NCBI GenBank assembly: GCA_007922225.1
Contig: ML679966.1
Location: 40,763,943-40,827,942, forward strand
DNA: 64,000 nt
Direction: 5' to 3'
Origin: Emydura subglobosa
Lineage: Eukaryota; Chordata; Testudines; Chelidae
In this document: one piece after another, positions 20,756 to 33,680 of the stretch
How the letters are laid out: each line of letters starts with the position of its first letter
Position numbering within the stretch: position 1 is the stretch's first letter
Position numbers and translations under genes: made by a program
Notes under the pieces: model-generated
Told to the model about the DNA's origin: nothing
Databases searched by the model: none
Seen by the model: only the letters and a program-made list of their open reading frames with translations

Positions 20756-22789
20756 TTCCCCTATCTCAGATGAGTAGCGGGTAAGTGGAATTTCCATCTG
20801 AGCAGCCAGGGAGAAGGCATGCATTTTTTTTGTGCATTAACGTTTGACTTTTCAACTTCAAACTATCCTCACATTGGCAGAGGAGTAGAGGAAAGTTAAA
20901 GTTTAAAAAAAAGAAAAAATGAAAAATAAAAAGCCAGACTGAAAACATGAGTTGGTAGCTTTTTAGAATTCATGATTTTTGGGGACAATCTCATAATCTT
21001 TGATCTCTTGAAGTTGGCAATCCCTCACCACAGTTATTAAAACTCTGTTCACCACAACAATATAAGCCACTGAAAAGCCATCAGTCACACAAAGGATGCA
21101 TTTCTGCAATTGTTATATGTGTAGGATTTATCTCTAGATGAGCATCTTTAGAGATACTGTTAAAAAGTGTATTTAATCCACTGTCAGTTGTCTCTAGACT
21201 CAGTGCTTCTGGTCTAGCAGTGCAAATGGCGCTACTTGGTTGAGTTTTAAAGCAAATGTTTTTGACATTTATGTCTGAGCTCATTTTTTATTCTGTTATG
21301 TACAGTGGTCTCACTTAATACATGTGCACAGTAAAGAAAGATAAGTACAGTAACTGTGATAGATACTCAGTCTGATTCTGCACCGGCATATATCACGGGC
21401 AATCCCACGGACATGGCAGAATTCAGCCCACTGAGAGTTGTGTGGGCATAACTGTGGGCTGAATTTGGCCCTGATAATCTGTTACCTGTGTAACCTCACT
21501 GAAGTCACATTTTGGGGATATTGCAAATACAGAGGTAATACTACTAGGATTAAGGTTATCTAGGATAAAACTGCCAAGTCTTTAAGGGTGACCACTGTAT
21601 GTAGCAAACAAAACTGTAGCCAAATAGCTTAGCATTTTTTTCTTTATTAAGAAATGTATGCAGTTTTTTCTATCAACCCACACAATCTTTACTGAACACA
21701 AATTATGGCTGCAGAGTAGGGAGGGAAAATGACTCATAGAGCTAATAATGTAATACCACAAGACAGGATTCTATAAGAGTTTTCAGTGTGATCATTTAGA
21801 TGCTGCTAATCTGGGCAAATTTTCACATCCGAATAGAGTAGGCTTTATGAAAAAAGAATGTGCAAAATATTGTTTGCAATTTGCGATATGTAGTACAGTT
21901 AGGTTAAAAAAAATTAAAGTGGGAGAAAGTGCAGCAGAACTGTTGAGTGCACGGGTTTCAGATGCAGATGGGGAGAATGGAGGCATTAATTTAATTTGCC
22001 AAAAATATTTTTTCCTGCTAATTTTCAGTTTCCGTGATATAATTGAAAAAAAGAAGCAATGTTGACTTTTGTTTTCCTCGCCAAATTCTATTCCAGTGTA
22101 AACTGACCCAGCTTTATTGACTTCAGTGGAGCTGCAGCTATTTACACCAGCAGAGCATCTGGCTTTTATTTCTGTGACCAAATTACATTCAGCAGATTTT
22201 TTTCTCTGTATTATACTTTTGACATCCATAAGGCAACTTCTCCAATGTTATAGTGCGCTCTAGTAATCACATGAATGACATCGATATTGATGTAACTATA
22301 CTTCATTTTTAACATTTGCCTTGACCTTTAAAGTGACACATCCATCCATCCATATATATATATCAATGATAGACTGAGAAACAATTTTTTTTGTCAAGAC
22401 TTTCTTGTATGCAAAATACCTTTTCAACCAAAATGGTTTTTTTTGGTTGAAAACAAATAGAAACAGAATTTTTTTTTGCGGGGGCGGGGGGGTCAATAAA
22501 ACAGTGTTTGGTTTGATTTTGGTTTCCAAAACTGAACTTTATCAAAATTAAAAATTTTTACTGAAAACACGTTTGAAAATAGTATTTTTTTTATTTTAGT
22601 GTTTTTTATATAAAAAATTGCTGAAAATTTAGATTCTCTCCCCCCCCCCACCAGCAATTTCTTTTAAAATTATGATCCTTTTTTTTTTTAACCTATTTGA
22701 ATTAATTCTTAGGCAGCTGTACTTAGCCATTGCTTATGATGCTGTTAGCAATATCTCATTGTTTGTTGTATTCTACTGTTGTCTGCGCT
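20756..22789. other. Unassigned DNA with small MITE traces
   Basis: No gene seen. Around 22085-22155, CCAGTGTAAACTGACC, a GACTTCAGTGGAG centre and ATTTACACCAGCAG form a palindromic MITE. Around 22360-22660 are A/T and G/C homopolymers (poly-T, GCGGGGGCGGGGGGG, poly-C) in a TTTTGGTTGAAAAC-rich low-complexity repeat. The 145-codon minus-strand frame at 21792-22229 has no recognised domain. Confidence 0.4.
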
Positions 22790-22935
22790 CTTATATTTAA
22801 ATTATAGGCTCTTTGAGGCAGGGAGTGTCTCTTTGGTCTGCGTTTGTACAGCACCTAGCACAATGGGAAGACCTGTTTTGTGACTTGGGCCAATAGGCAC
22901 TAATGCAATAATAATAAATAGTAATAATAATAAAT
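22790..22935 (+). mobile_element. LINE-like 3' end with AATAAT tail
   Basis: GGCTCTTTGAGGCAGGGAGT, TGTACAGCACCTAGCACAAT and GGGCCAATAGGCACTAATGC are followed by an (AATAAT)n tail. Same family as 8680-8835 and 45240-45665, opposite strand. Conserved amniote LINE end; exact family not assigned. Confidence 0.55.
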
Positions 22936-25900
22936 AAATAATGATTCATATAGGTGAGTATGTATCATATGTATTTGAGATACAAATATAAAAGCCTTCT
23001 GCTGATGCAGTTCAAGTTGGTGGCAAAGCCCATTGACTCCAAAGGGAACAGGATCAGGACTTTAAGTTTGGGAAAAGCGCTTTTAATCATGAGAAAAATA
23101 TGGTTTTGTTTTTCCCTGCCCCACATTAAAACTACTGAATAGTGAAATCCTGGCCTCACTGAATTAAGTCAATGGGAGTTTTGAATTAAGTCAATGGAAT
23201 CCTGGTCGCACTGAAATAAGTCAATGGAATCAGGATTCCTGACCCCCCCTCCTTGTTCCGTCCCCCCCTTCCCCACTGTAATAGATGTGACATTTTGTAT
23301 ATTTTATAGGTTAGTAGGGAAAGTACAAGTGACACAGTCAAAGGTGCATGGTCAATGCAATTTATCACTTGGACATCACTATCATGTGTGTGCTGTCCCT
23401 TTGTGATGTCTTGCCAGATTACATGATAAAGTATAAAACTACGTGAGTGTCATATGAAAGATCCAGCAAATGCTTAATTTTATTTTGAAATGGGTAGCAG
23501 CAGAGTAGGGTTGATGGACAAAACTGTCTGAACTGGTAGTTTGTCCTCTATTCAGATAAGCATCTTCTTAATTTACTCCAGAGGGTTAATTAAAAGAAAA
23601 TCCTTATGTAGTATATCTTCTGGTAACCTATAATCTTATCCCTTTTAATAAAAGACTTTGACAGAGTTATCCAGTAGTTAGCACCATTGCAGAGAGGAAT
23701 AGATTCTTAATAATCCTGAACTTTCTGTGACCCTGACAAAAAGTAACTATTTTACCATGAAGTGGCAGACAGTAAGAAATATCCAAAAATAAACACTGAA
23801 TGAAAATGTGGTGTGAACTCTGAAACTCAGAAGAAAACATACTTTCTTCATATAATGTTTCTTCATTGATCACACAGAAGAACCAGTTAACTGTTAGAAA
23901 ATGAATTTTCAAAGGCTACTCCAATGTAATTGGCAATGAGACAGATTCTTAAAGTAACAGACATTATTTTAGACTTTCCAGTATAATGCATAGGAGAAAT
24001 AACAATTAAAGGAGCAATTAAGAAAGTTTTATTCAGGTATTCATCTTCACACCCACCCACTCACACACCCACCCACCCACAGAGTAAAAACACCTACCAC
24101 AAATAAGTACCACAAGAAACCCATATTTTTAGATATATACATAATTAAAACAACTCTTCTGGCAATAATTTATTGAAATTCATTTTTAATCAGGAAAGTA
24201 TATAAATAAATAATAACATCTTTAAAATGTCAGAATTTGACAACAAGTTAAAACTGAGCCACCTAATTAAAATAACAACAAAATAACTAATAAAACACAC
24301 AGGAAGATGTAAAGGTCGAGAAGGAAATAATGTTTGAAATTTTCAAAGCAAGACACAAGGGAGAAGATTAATTTAGCAAACTTATAAAGTTGTACTTACA
24401 AAAGCAACACTAACCAACAATTTTGGTTTTTCCTGAGGCTCTCTCTCCACCAAAATAGTCCTATATTAAAACTGTTTTATATTATTTTTAATGATAAGCA
24501 ATCCACTCCTCAGAAATGAGACAAAGTGGCAACAGGAGTTTCATTAAGTGGGACAGAGTTCAGCATTTTATTTTTTTTAAAGTGTTAAAAAGTTGCCGTC
24601 TATGGTTTATCAGGCATTAATTGTCTTATAATGATTACAGTATTTGACTATACTAATTGTTCCATTATTCTTCCAGCAATAATTCCTTTTTAGAGATTAT
24701 TTTATGTTATATGAATTGTTAAGCAAATATTACTGTAATGAATCTTAAGCTTTTTCTTCTGGTTTTTCTCCTTCAGAGTAATCATTCCCATAATCATTAG
24801 CTGCTTTGCTAAATTGATATCACTTCCATTAATCAATTATAGCCAGGGAAGTTTTGTTTTTCTATGGAAGGTACCTACCAGATCCAGAATGAGATTTAGG
24901 TTGGGAAAGTTCTTCTTTACTAGTATAATTATTATTTAGGAGTAAATCATTTTGAAACTTTGGTGATTATGCATGAAAATGAATTAAAATGAGTACGAAA
25001 TATAGAGCCTGATCCCAAAACCTTGACTCAGGAGAGTAGACTTATTGAAGTTAATGGGCCAAATTCATCCCTGGAGTAATTCCACTGACTGCAGTGTGAT
25101 TTCACCAGGAATGAATCTGTCTCTGTGGGACAACAGTGACTTAAATGGTTTGGGACTCGATTGTCTGAGAGACAGCCTCTCCTCCATGCGATAATCCTCA
25201 AATTGAGTGAAATTCACTCGTGCAGAGGGCCTGCTACTGCCTGTAGCAGTGTGTCTACTCCACTCTAATGCCTCTGTCTGTTGGAGCTAATGGGATTTGA
25301 GTGTGATCAGCACCTTGTTAAGATTGGGTCGCAAAAATGTATTGGGGAGGAGTTGCAAAAGATTACATGCCATTAACTTTTACCATAAGGAAGCTTATTT
25401 TTCCATTTTGAGAACAAGTGAAAGCAAACTTGAACTTTTGCTTCATGGAAATAGCAAATTGGTCTGTAAGCATAAGCTATGACCTCCATCCTTTGAACTG
25501 GTACACCAAATAATCACTTTTTCAGAGTACACTACAATTACGGATCCTTTGTATAATTGTCTGTGCGGGGTCCTGCCACCATTGATCTGGCACCTTGTAA
25601 CATTCTGTGGAAAAGGTGGTGCAATAGAGAAACTTTGAGGGAAAACCTGTACTCTGAGTGACTGACCTAGCAAAAAACTCATTCAGCTCCCAGACTGCGA
25701 AGCCTCTGCATTGTGAAAGACAATTTTTTTTTTATTTTACAGCCTGTGTTAGCAGAAGTTGGGCATTTCTCTCTATGCCATCATGTCCCAAAATTGGTAA
25801 AGAGCTTTCTTTCATAACTGTTCTCTAAAGGTAAACATATATACAATGACATACTCAGAATGCTTTTTGCTATAACACTTAGATTGTGGCTTAACCAACA

Positions 25901-27540
25901 GCAAAAGTTCACTAAAGTTTGTCCAATGACATTCTGAGCTCCATCAAAGTGTATTTATAACCAAAGGACTATGACATATTCTATAGATTTGGAGTGAATG
26001 CCATTTAGATAACAACATGTTTCCCTCTTAAGAAGCAGTTGATCATGTGTGTCATCCTTTCCACTTCTTCTTCACAAATTTTTCAGCCTGATGAGGTTGG
26101 CGCTGTTGATAGGCATTGATACAAATCATGACTGAAATATTATAGCAGCACCCTCCTCTATCAACAGCCTCTCCTCTCTTCTAAAAATATGATAGCTCAT
26201 TTTTTAAGCACATGCAAATAGTTAAAAAAGAGTTAAAGTGGAGAAACGCAGGGTAAATACCCGCGAGACCATTCAAATTCTGGTCAGAAGGAAAACTTCT
26301 TGTGTGCATGCTTGATATTATAGTGGTAAAAGGCAGACCAGAATTGTAATTTCATATTTTCTGACCTGTGGGGCTCAAGAAAGGAATGTGGATTATGAAT
26401 TTGGCAGGTGAATGAAAAAACATGCATGTCACATTTCTTTTCCACTTCGCCCAAAGATATAACTAAAGGGAAATAGTGTTCTCACAAAATGGCTTAATGA
26501 ACAAAAGGTTTCAAAATCCGGTTTGATAACCATTTGCAGATGGATGTACAAAGGCAATACTTCAAAATGTAAAAAAGAATCAATGTGAATAAAAATTGGG
26601 CTTGGAGAATTTTACTGCAATGTTATTACTTCCTCACTGTGGTGTGTTTCCAATTTCAAAAAATAAAAACCCAACTGTGAGCAGAAAAATATATCCCCCC
26701 AGTAGTGGCTCCATTTGTTTAGAAGATCTAATTTGGTTTTATTTTCAGGCTTAATGCCTGTGAGGTTCCACAGGCCATAATTTCTAAATCCATCAGGAAT
26801 ACCTCTGTAACACTGTTGCCCTCAAAAATATCTATAATGAATTGCTTTCTTTTGATTTGTAGAGTGACATGGCAAGCTGGGTTAACTTTCACCTCCCTCC
26901 CCCCAAATATATATATCTCAGACCCCATTAAAAAAATTAAAAGGGGAAGTCATAACTATTAGATTAGATCATGTTTTTGGACTCTGGATTCTAAGGTCTC
27001 TGCACCCAGGCTGTTAAAACTAGAAAGATTGATACTTAATGATCATTCTGCCCTTTGTTCACCCTGTGTAAGCCATAAAGCAGATCTGACAAGTTCTTAC
27101 AAAAAAAAAGTGTTTGGAGAAAAAGGAGAAAACAAATGAAAGAGAATGGAAACTTGTGCAGCCTCTCATATAACCTATTTCGAGAGTTTGGGGATGACTT
27201 TAGGATTTTGGAAGCAAAACAAATGAAAGATTGCTTGTAACAGATGATTTGTAATTGAAAAAAATTGCATTTGTCTTTTGAATGAAGGGAGATTTAAAGG
27301 GTAAGAAGCTGATCAGACAGCCTTTACTTTATTATTGATTGCATAAATGTTGCTCTGGTCAAAACACCTTTCCTTTAGGTCATCAAAGTAGGTTGAACCC
27401 ACAGAGTCAAAAAAGTGTGAATATAAGACACTTCATTTCACCCCATGAGGAGTTCACACAAGTAACACCTCCTACAGTGATTGAATCTTTGAGTATATAA
27501 ACAGGGGAATATTGAGGTGGGGTAGGGAAGTTATATTAGT
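22936..27540. other. Unassigned AT-rich DNA
   Basis: No gene in 4.6 kb. Bases 23155-23240 repeat a GAATTAAGTCAATGG-like unit about three times. Bases 24048-24080 are a CACC-type microsatellite. Bases 25060-25130 are a palindromic MITE. The stretch 24540-24870 is AT-rich with TAAT motifs and might be conserved non-coding sequence. Confidence 0.45.
24048..24080. repeat. (CACC)n microsatellite
   Basis: Repeated CACCC/CACA units in an otherwise AT-rich region. Confidence 0.8.
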
Positions 27541-28123
27541 ACTGAATTTGACACTAGTATGACCAATACTGGAATCCTGTGCCCAGTTTTGACATCCACA
27601 ATTCAAGAAGGATGCTGAAAAACTGGAGAGGGCTTCAGAGAAGAGCTACAAGAATGATAAAAGGAGCAGAAAATATGTCTTATAATGAAAGACTCAAAGA
27701 GCCCAATCTATGTAGTTTATCAAAGAGAAGGAGAGGCGATTTGGTCAGTCTATAAGTATCTACATGGGGAATAGAAGACTGGAGAGGATCCTGATAACAG
27801 TTTTCTGGTATGTTAAAGATGATGGTGGTCAATTGTTCTCCATGTTTGCTGAAGGTAAGACAAGAAGTAATGGGCTTAATCTGTAGCAAGGGAGATTAAG
27901 GTTAGATACTAGGAAAAACATTCTAACTAAAAGGATAGTTAAACTCAAGATTAGGCTTCCAAGGGAGATCATGGAATCCCTATCATTGGAAGCTTTTAAC
28001 AAAAAGTTGGACAAACACCTGTCAGGCATGCTCTAGGTTTACTTGGTCCTGACACAATGCAGGGGGCTAGACTTGATGACTTCATGAGGTCCGTTCCAGC
28101 CCTACATTTCTATGATTCTATGA
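27541..28123 (+). mobile_element. CR1 LINE 3' end
   Basis: Reads in CR1 order: TACTGGAATCCTGTGCCCAG, AGAGCTACAAGAATGATAAA, ACAAGAAGTAATGGGCTTAA, AGGAAAAACATTCTAACT, GACAAACACCTGTCAGGCAT, then GAGGTCCGTTCCAGCCC and the tail TATGATTCTATGA (28111-28123). This is the end of CR1 ORF2 and its short 3' UTR; the copy is 5'-truncated and full of stops. CR1 is the dominant LINE of birds, crocodilians and turtles. Confidence 0.9.
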
Positions 28124-28388
28124 AATTCAGATTAGAAATAAGATATATTTAAATACTGTGGGTAATTAACCTCTAGAACACTTTATCAGGGGTTGTGGTG
28201 AATTCTCTAACACTGGCGATTTTTAAATCAAAACTTGATTTTTTCCTAAAAGATATGCTGTAGCTTAACCACAGCTAGTGGACTTGAAACAGGTATTAAT
28301 TCATGGTAGTCTTATGGCTTGTGTTATGCATGAGGTTAGACTAAATGATCATAATGGTCCCTGCTGGCCTTAAAATCTGTGAATTGAA
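28124..28388 (+). mobile_element. Second CR1 3' end, different subfamily
   Basis: Directly abuts the previous CR1. GGGGTTGTGGTGAATTCTCT, CTAAAAGATATGCTGTAG, AGACTAAATGATCATAATGG and CCTGCTGGCCTTAAAATCTG are the 3' end of another CR1 subfamily, and a similar end is seen at 51590-51726. The tandem arrangement suggests that one inserted at the tail of the other. Confidence 0.8.
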
Positions 28389-28836
28389 TCTGGTTCTCTT
28401 CTCTGCTACATTGATTTTTATACTGGTGTATCTCCATTGACTTCAGTGAAAGGGAGCAGAAAAGAGGCAGAATAAATGACTATATTAAAATGACCTTTTC
28501 AGTTTGATGGGTTGGAAGAGGAGTCTAAAGGAAAACTTCTAAAAATCTACTAATGGAAAGTATTTAAATATATCTTTCTTTTTAAAGGCTGAGCAAACTC
28601 ACTCCCTATAGTACGATAAGTTTCTTGCTTACATACACCAGAAGATGTTTGTCTCCCTTCATCATGAAATGAAACTATCTCAAAACTAATGTTAAAGGAA
28701 TCTATTTGAACAATCAAAGGTTTTTCACAGTTGGGAGGACATGATAAATCTGGATTTTCAAAGTATAATTTCCAGGATCTTGAATGTTAAAATCACATGC
28801 TATGTTGATATTCAGTTTATTTAGCATGAAAAGTTC
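28389..28836. other. Unassigned DNA with one MITE
   Basis: Bases 28388-28476 form an imperfect palindrome (TTCTCTTCTCTGC ... GGGAGCAGAAAAGAG) around a CCATTGACTTCAGTG core. Nothing else recognised. Confidence 0.4.
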
Positions 28837-28957
28837 CAGAGGGGTAGCCGTGTTAGTTTGTATGTAGCAAAATCAATGAGAGTCCTGTAGCAGCTTAAAG
28901 ACTAACATTAAAATTAACTAAATTTGTTAGTCTGTAAGGTGCTACAGGACTCTCGTA
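28837..28957. mobile_element. Penelope-like inverted tails (family B)
   Basis: Left arm GAGAGTCCTGTAGCAGCTTA...CTAAC (28878-28906) and right arm GTTAGTCTGTAAGGTGCTAC...TCTC (28926-28954) are reverse complements with two mismatches, 19 bases apart. The right arm repeats the tail at 5008-5039. Left of the palindrome, GAGGGGTAGCCGTGTTAGTT-like sequence extends the tail. Penelope elements can carry inverted terminal repeats, so this is probably a head-to-head tail pair with its interior lost. Confidence 0.65.
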
Positions 28958-31900
28958 ATTTATTTAGCCTTTTCCTCTTTTTTTTTTTTTTTTTTTTTTC
29001 CAGATCAGAAAGTGGTTCTGGCAATATACATTTTGAATTACCCTTACATGGCTCAGGATTTTTATTGAGCTCAGACCCCTCTATCTTTCTATACATATGC
29101 TATAGGTTGTTAATGCCGTATTCCTAGGTGGTATTCTAAATCCTTTAAATGCCATGAAGATATGAGTTTACTATGGGTGATCCATTAGGCAGTAGACTGT
29201 AGCAGGGTCACCATCTGGTATTTGTAGCTACAATACTGGGAGTAGGTATAATCTAGATAATGTAGTAAATGGTGTAAATTTCTATAATCTCTATACCACT
29301 TTGCATAAATCAAAGATAAATACGTATTTGGGATTACCCTAGTCCCCTAGGAATTCACTTCTTTAGGATTGTAAGAATGAAGAAGAGAGAACACCTTTTC
29401 CCTAACAGAAAACAACAACAGTGATTCATTATAATGCCTTAGATAATTAAATATTATCTAAATAATATTATATATGTATTGAAAAATGATATTTCAAAAC
29501 AGTGTTAAAAATTCCTGTTGTCATTGCATTATCTCTCCAGACTTCAATGGTGTGTAAAATCTGGGGAAACTGTTACTTTAATGATAACAAAAAATGATGA
29601 TTAATAGGTCTGAGAGAAAGAACTTGCATTACTTTAGGAAAGTGAAGAAGCTCATGGTTGTTCTAAGGTAAGATCTATTTTTAAAAAATGTTTTGGTTAA
29701 TTTAACAGTTGTCTAGCAGTTGGCCAAGCAGCAACATATCAAAATGGCCGTTTCTTTTTATGACTGTTTAGTTTTTAATTTATTTGACAGGTTTTTAATT
29801 GTTTACTCTCCTCTTTTCAATGTGATATGGTAGTGACTGTAAACTAGTATTTGTCCTTGAAACAGAATGCTAAACTTGATACAATCACTTTTTTTCTGAA
29901 CAAAATTTACCTCAGTTGGGCCTGAGCCAGCATTCTTGTGCATCCAAAATCCCCATTAATGTCAAGCATGCAAAAGTTCCATGAATACTGGATTTGGCTA
30001 CTGATTTTAAGGATACAAATTTTTTAAATTGTGCCAAATTTCAGTTTAGAATTCTGCCTTCATCTACACAGCACATCCTAAATTATTCTAGAAGGTTTTT
30101 GGTAGGGTTGTTTTAAAGTTATGTAACTTAGTATAATTTGTCATGGCAAATTGGGAGAATGTAAAGAGAAATTAATCCAAAATGCTACGAAAAGAGAGTG
30201 GAGCTATTTATCCCAATGCCTGGGTTATTCCTTCCCAAATGCTCTCCACATTAGTGTGGTATTGTATATTTATTTTAGACCCGAAGGGCCTGTCAAGTTT
30301 GCATTTTAAATCCCTATGCAGTATAACCATAGAAACTCTGTCTAGGCTGAACCGTAACATGTAAACCTCAACATTTCAATACCTTTTATAAATTAAAAAA
30401 TCCCATATTTTTGTTTGTTTTGAATTAAAATTTCTTTTCTGCTAGTATCTCAGAGATGGGTCTGGGCTAAGAAGCTCTTTCAATCCATGTTTTAAGAAGT
30501 ACACATATAATCACAACTAAGCTCATCTCTGCTAGTTTCAGATTTATTTTTGTGCTCTTACAATTCAACCTTGAAAAAAAAATCTCTCTTTTTAGTCTAA
30601 TGCAGACAAAGCCCGTTTAATAAATTTTTAAAATGTAAACCAGCTGGGGTATTAATGTTTCGAATGTCAGCTACCGCAGCAGTGGCTTTATGCTACAGGT
30701 TGTTACAATATGTTTATGAGGTATTATGTGCATAAAAGATCCAAAGGAGGCAATATGGCATGCTGAATCACAAATCCACCTTCTAAAAAAATGACTTCAC
30801 ATAGATTTATATGATTGTCCCAGAGGCCCCAAATTAATAACATGTAGTATATGCACCAAAATGGTAGATGGACCTGGAATGGCTTATGTCTTGTTAAATA
30901 TTGGGTTTATAAAAGTTGTGCAAATATATGTTTGTGAAACAGGCCCTATTTCTCTTGCTTTCTTGAGAGCTTCTAATCTCATGGGCAGGGAAGCAAGGAG
31001 GGAATTCCCAAGTTCTCGGATTTAAGAATCATGTGGCATACTACATAAGTTGAAGGGAAGTCCCAAGGTGCTGTTAAATTATTCAGTGCAGTTCAGAAGT
31101 TAAGCCTAACCCTGTATATCTTAGTCTAGCTGACTAAATTTCAGATTGAGGAAAACAACAAAGAAAGAACAAAAAAAGCAAGGAGTCTCCATGCGACAGC
31201 ATGTGTGACAGAGGTCACAGCGATTCACTGTGAAATATTCCACATCTGAACAGGAATACAAGCCTAGAGCTGCTTCTTCGGGGAGTCTCCTTTACATTTC
31301 AAATTAGCACTACACAAATAGCACAATGACAATGTCTCTTTTCAATTCCACAGCTATATGTATCACAAGTAGTTGCATGGAGGATGGAAATTCCATTTCA
31401 CAAAGGATTTTGAGATTTAAATATTTGTTCTGATTTGGGGGGGAAACCTATACCTTTTGAAAGTTGCAGTGACAGAAAGTTCAGAAAAAAATTTGTTCCA
31501 GATCAATTGAAATTCTTCATTTTGACAAATGATTCCTTTCAATTCAGACTCTTTTTTTAAAATCTTGTATTGCATATAATACAAAACAAAAATATTCTAA
31601 ACAGTCATTTCAAAACAAAAATCGAAATGTTTCATTCAGAAAATGTTGAAATGTGATGTTTTGACCTTGCCAGAACCACCTCTCCCCCTGCCGTTTTTTT
31701 CCCTCCTAAATGAAATTTTAGCAAAATGGGCACAATTTTACAGTGTTGAAACTCTGACTGACTGCATTCTCTGAAGGGAAATGGTTCAGAATTTTTTTTC
31801 TGACCAGCTCTAATCACCAGCAGTGCCCAGTGGAATGATTATTAGATGCTACTTGCATCTAAGTGCTTCATTAGTGAAGGAAGGACAGGTCACCTAGTTG

Positions 31901-33680
31901 CCACCTGAAGACTTCACGAGAAAGTGGGCAGGGAGAAGCCATTCCTGACAATCACCTCCTTCAAGGTCATCTTCAAAATGCAACCTGATCCATCCGCCTC
32001 TGACATTCAGTATCACAAATGAAGGGCATGAGGCGGACTCTTGGCTGGAGACCAGCCGCTTAACTGCAAACAGAATTTGGTTCAGAGTGTCATAGATTCC
32101 AAGATAATGTAAAGGAGATATTGACTGAGACCAGTGAGACAACTGCCATGACAGTTTCAGGTTTCTGCTGTTCTACAGAAAAGATGTCTAAAGCAAAGCT
32201 ATTTTATGCTTGTGCCTTCAGATACCATATTCTAATGATGCTTTACAATGAGCAACAACAGCTGTAAAGTGGGGGCTGGCCTCTTAGCCTTAAGTGTGCC
32301 CTGATCCATTTTCAATAATGTTCAATGGGAAAACACTGTATATTTAAGAGTAGCAATTCCAGAGAGTGAACCAGCCCTTTACTAGAACACTATAACATGA
32401 CAATAGAAATATGGATCAGTTTGTTCTGTTAGGTTAATCTACAAGCTGAGATCACATAGATTGTACAACATGTAGTATCTTTCTAATTACATTTTTATGG
32501 CTTTATGCTGTATTTCAGTTTATCTTGAAATTAAATTATCCCCCCACAAACTGCTCTCCCCCACACTGTTCCAAGCGATGTGCTTCCTGTGAGAACTCAA
32601 TTACCTGCAGAAGCAGATGTGCTAAATGGCAATGCTCGGATGATTTGTCCAAGTAGATTTGAAAGCTGATTTGTGATACTAGCTGCAGCGCTGTCGAGAG
32701 GAGCATTGTCAACAAGCTGTTAAAAATGACTTCTAATAACCAGATAAAATAGATGAAACATCAAGTAAATCTCCTTGTTCTTACCAATTGCTTAATTTAA
32801 TTGGCACAGTTTTATTGAATTTTTAATAGAACAAAATGAGATTTTAATGTAATCTCATTGAGGTTCGTTCTAATTAGATATATTAATTTATTATGACTTT
32901 TCCCCCATTATTCATTAATTTGTTTTGTATGAAGTTATTTTAAGTGAAGTTCCAAAAACTACTGGCTGTTTGTAAACTTTTCTTATTTGTCACACCATGT
33001 CACCAACAGATCTGGGGGGTACACAGTTATGAGCCTATACACAGGGACTTGCCCAGACATGTCCAGATAGGCACGTTTATCCTGTGATTACCATTGTCAT
33101 GATGAGGCTACTGAACTGGGGGCACTGCTTCCACGGAGGCAGTGAATTTTTGTGCACTGCAGGAATCCAGAAGTCAAGAGCTTGGGCACTCAACTGCGAT
33201 GAAGTGGATTGTACAGACAAGTTGGAGTGACCTGTGCCCTGGGGCCAGAGCAGAACTCTGGGGGCTAACTATCCCCATAGATTTAGCCACAGGCTCTCAC
33301 TGCTCTGCCCCAAGGGCTCACTTAAGGAGCCTAATGGCTAGAGTGTGGAAATCACTAGTCTGCAGAGAGAAAAAAGAAGGGCTTATAGAGCCCTGAATGG
33401 GGCACTTGTATTTCTAGCAATTGGTAGTTTGGGTGAGTTTCCCTTGAAGGGTACAGAAAAGTCTCCCCTCATGCTATAAGCATGGAGTAGCGATTCACCC
33501 TCTACCTATTCACCCTCTACCTTGAAATTGTCTCACTGACTTTAATTAAGACCCTCTTAAAATCATGTAAGGAATGGAAATCATTTTGATATCTCATATG
33601 CCTGGATTCACTAAACACTTAGGCTCCTCAATGTTTGGTATATCAACAGTATTAACATTTTAGGCTTTTGCAACATAAAT
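28958..33680. other. Unassigned AT-rich DNA
   Basis: No gene in 4.7 kb. About 31480-31815 is a low-complexity repeat rich in TTTGACAAA/TTTCAAAAC ending GACCAGCTCTAA. The same ending idea appears at 8490-8510 and in the 47355-47715 block, so it is probably an interspersed family. Bases 32590-32940 are TAAT-rich and may be conserved non-coding sequence. Bases 33000-33420 are GC-richer and unassigned. Confidence 0.4.
28979..29000 (+). repeat. Poly(T) tract
   Basis: A run of about 22 T after CCTC. Confidence 0.85.

Noticed and set aside
21792..22229. 145-codon minus-strand frame
   Set aside because: Crosses a palindromic MITE, has no domain and no plausible gene context.
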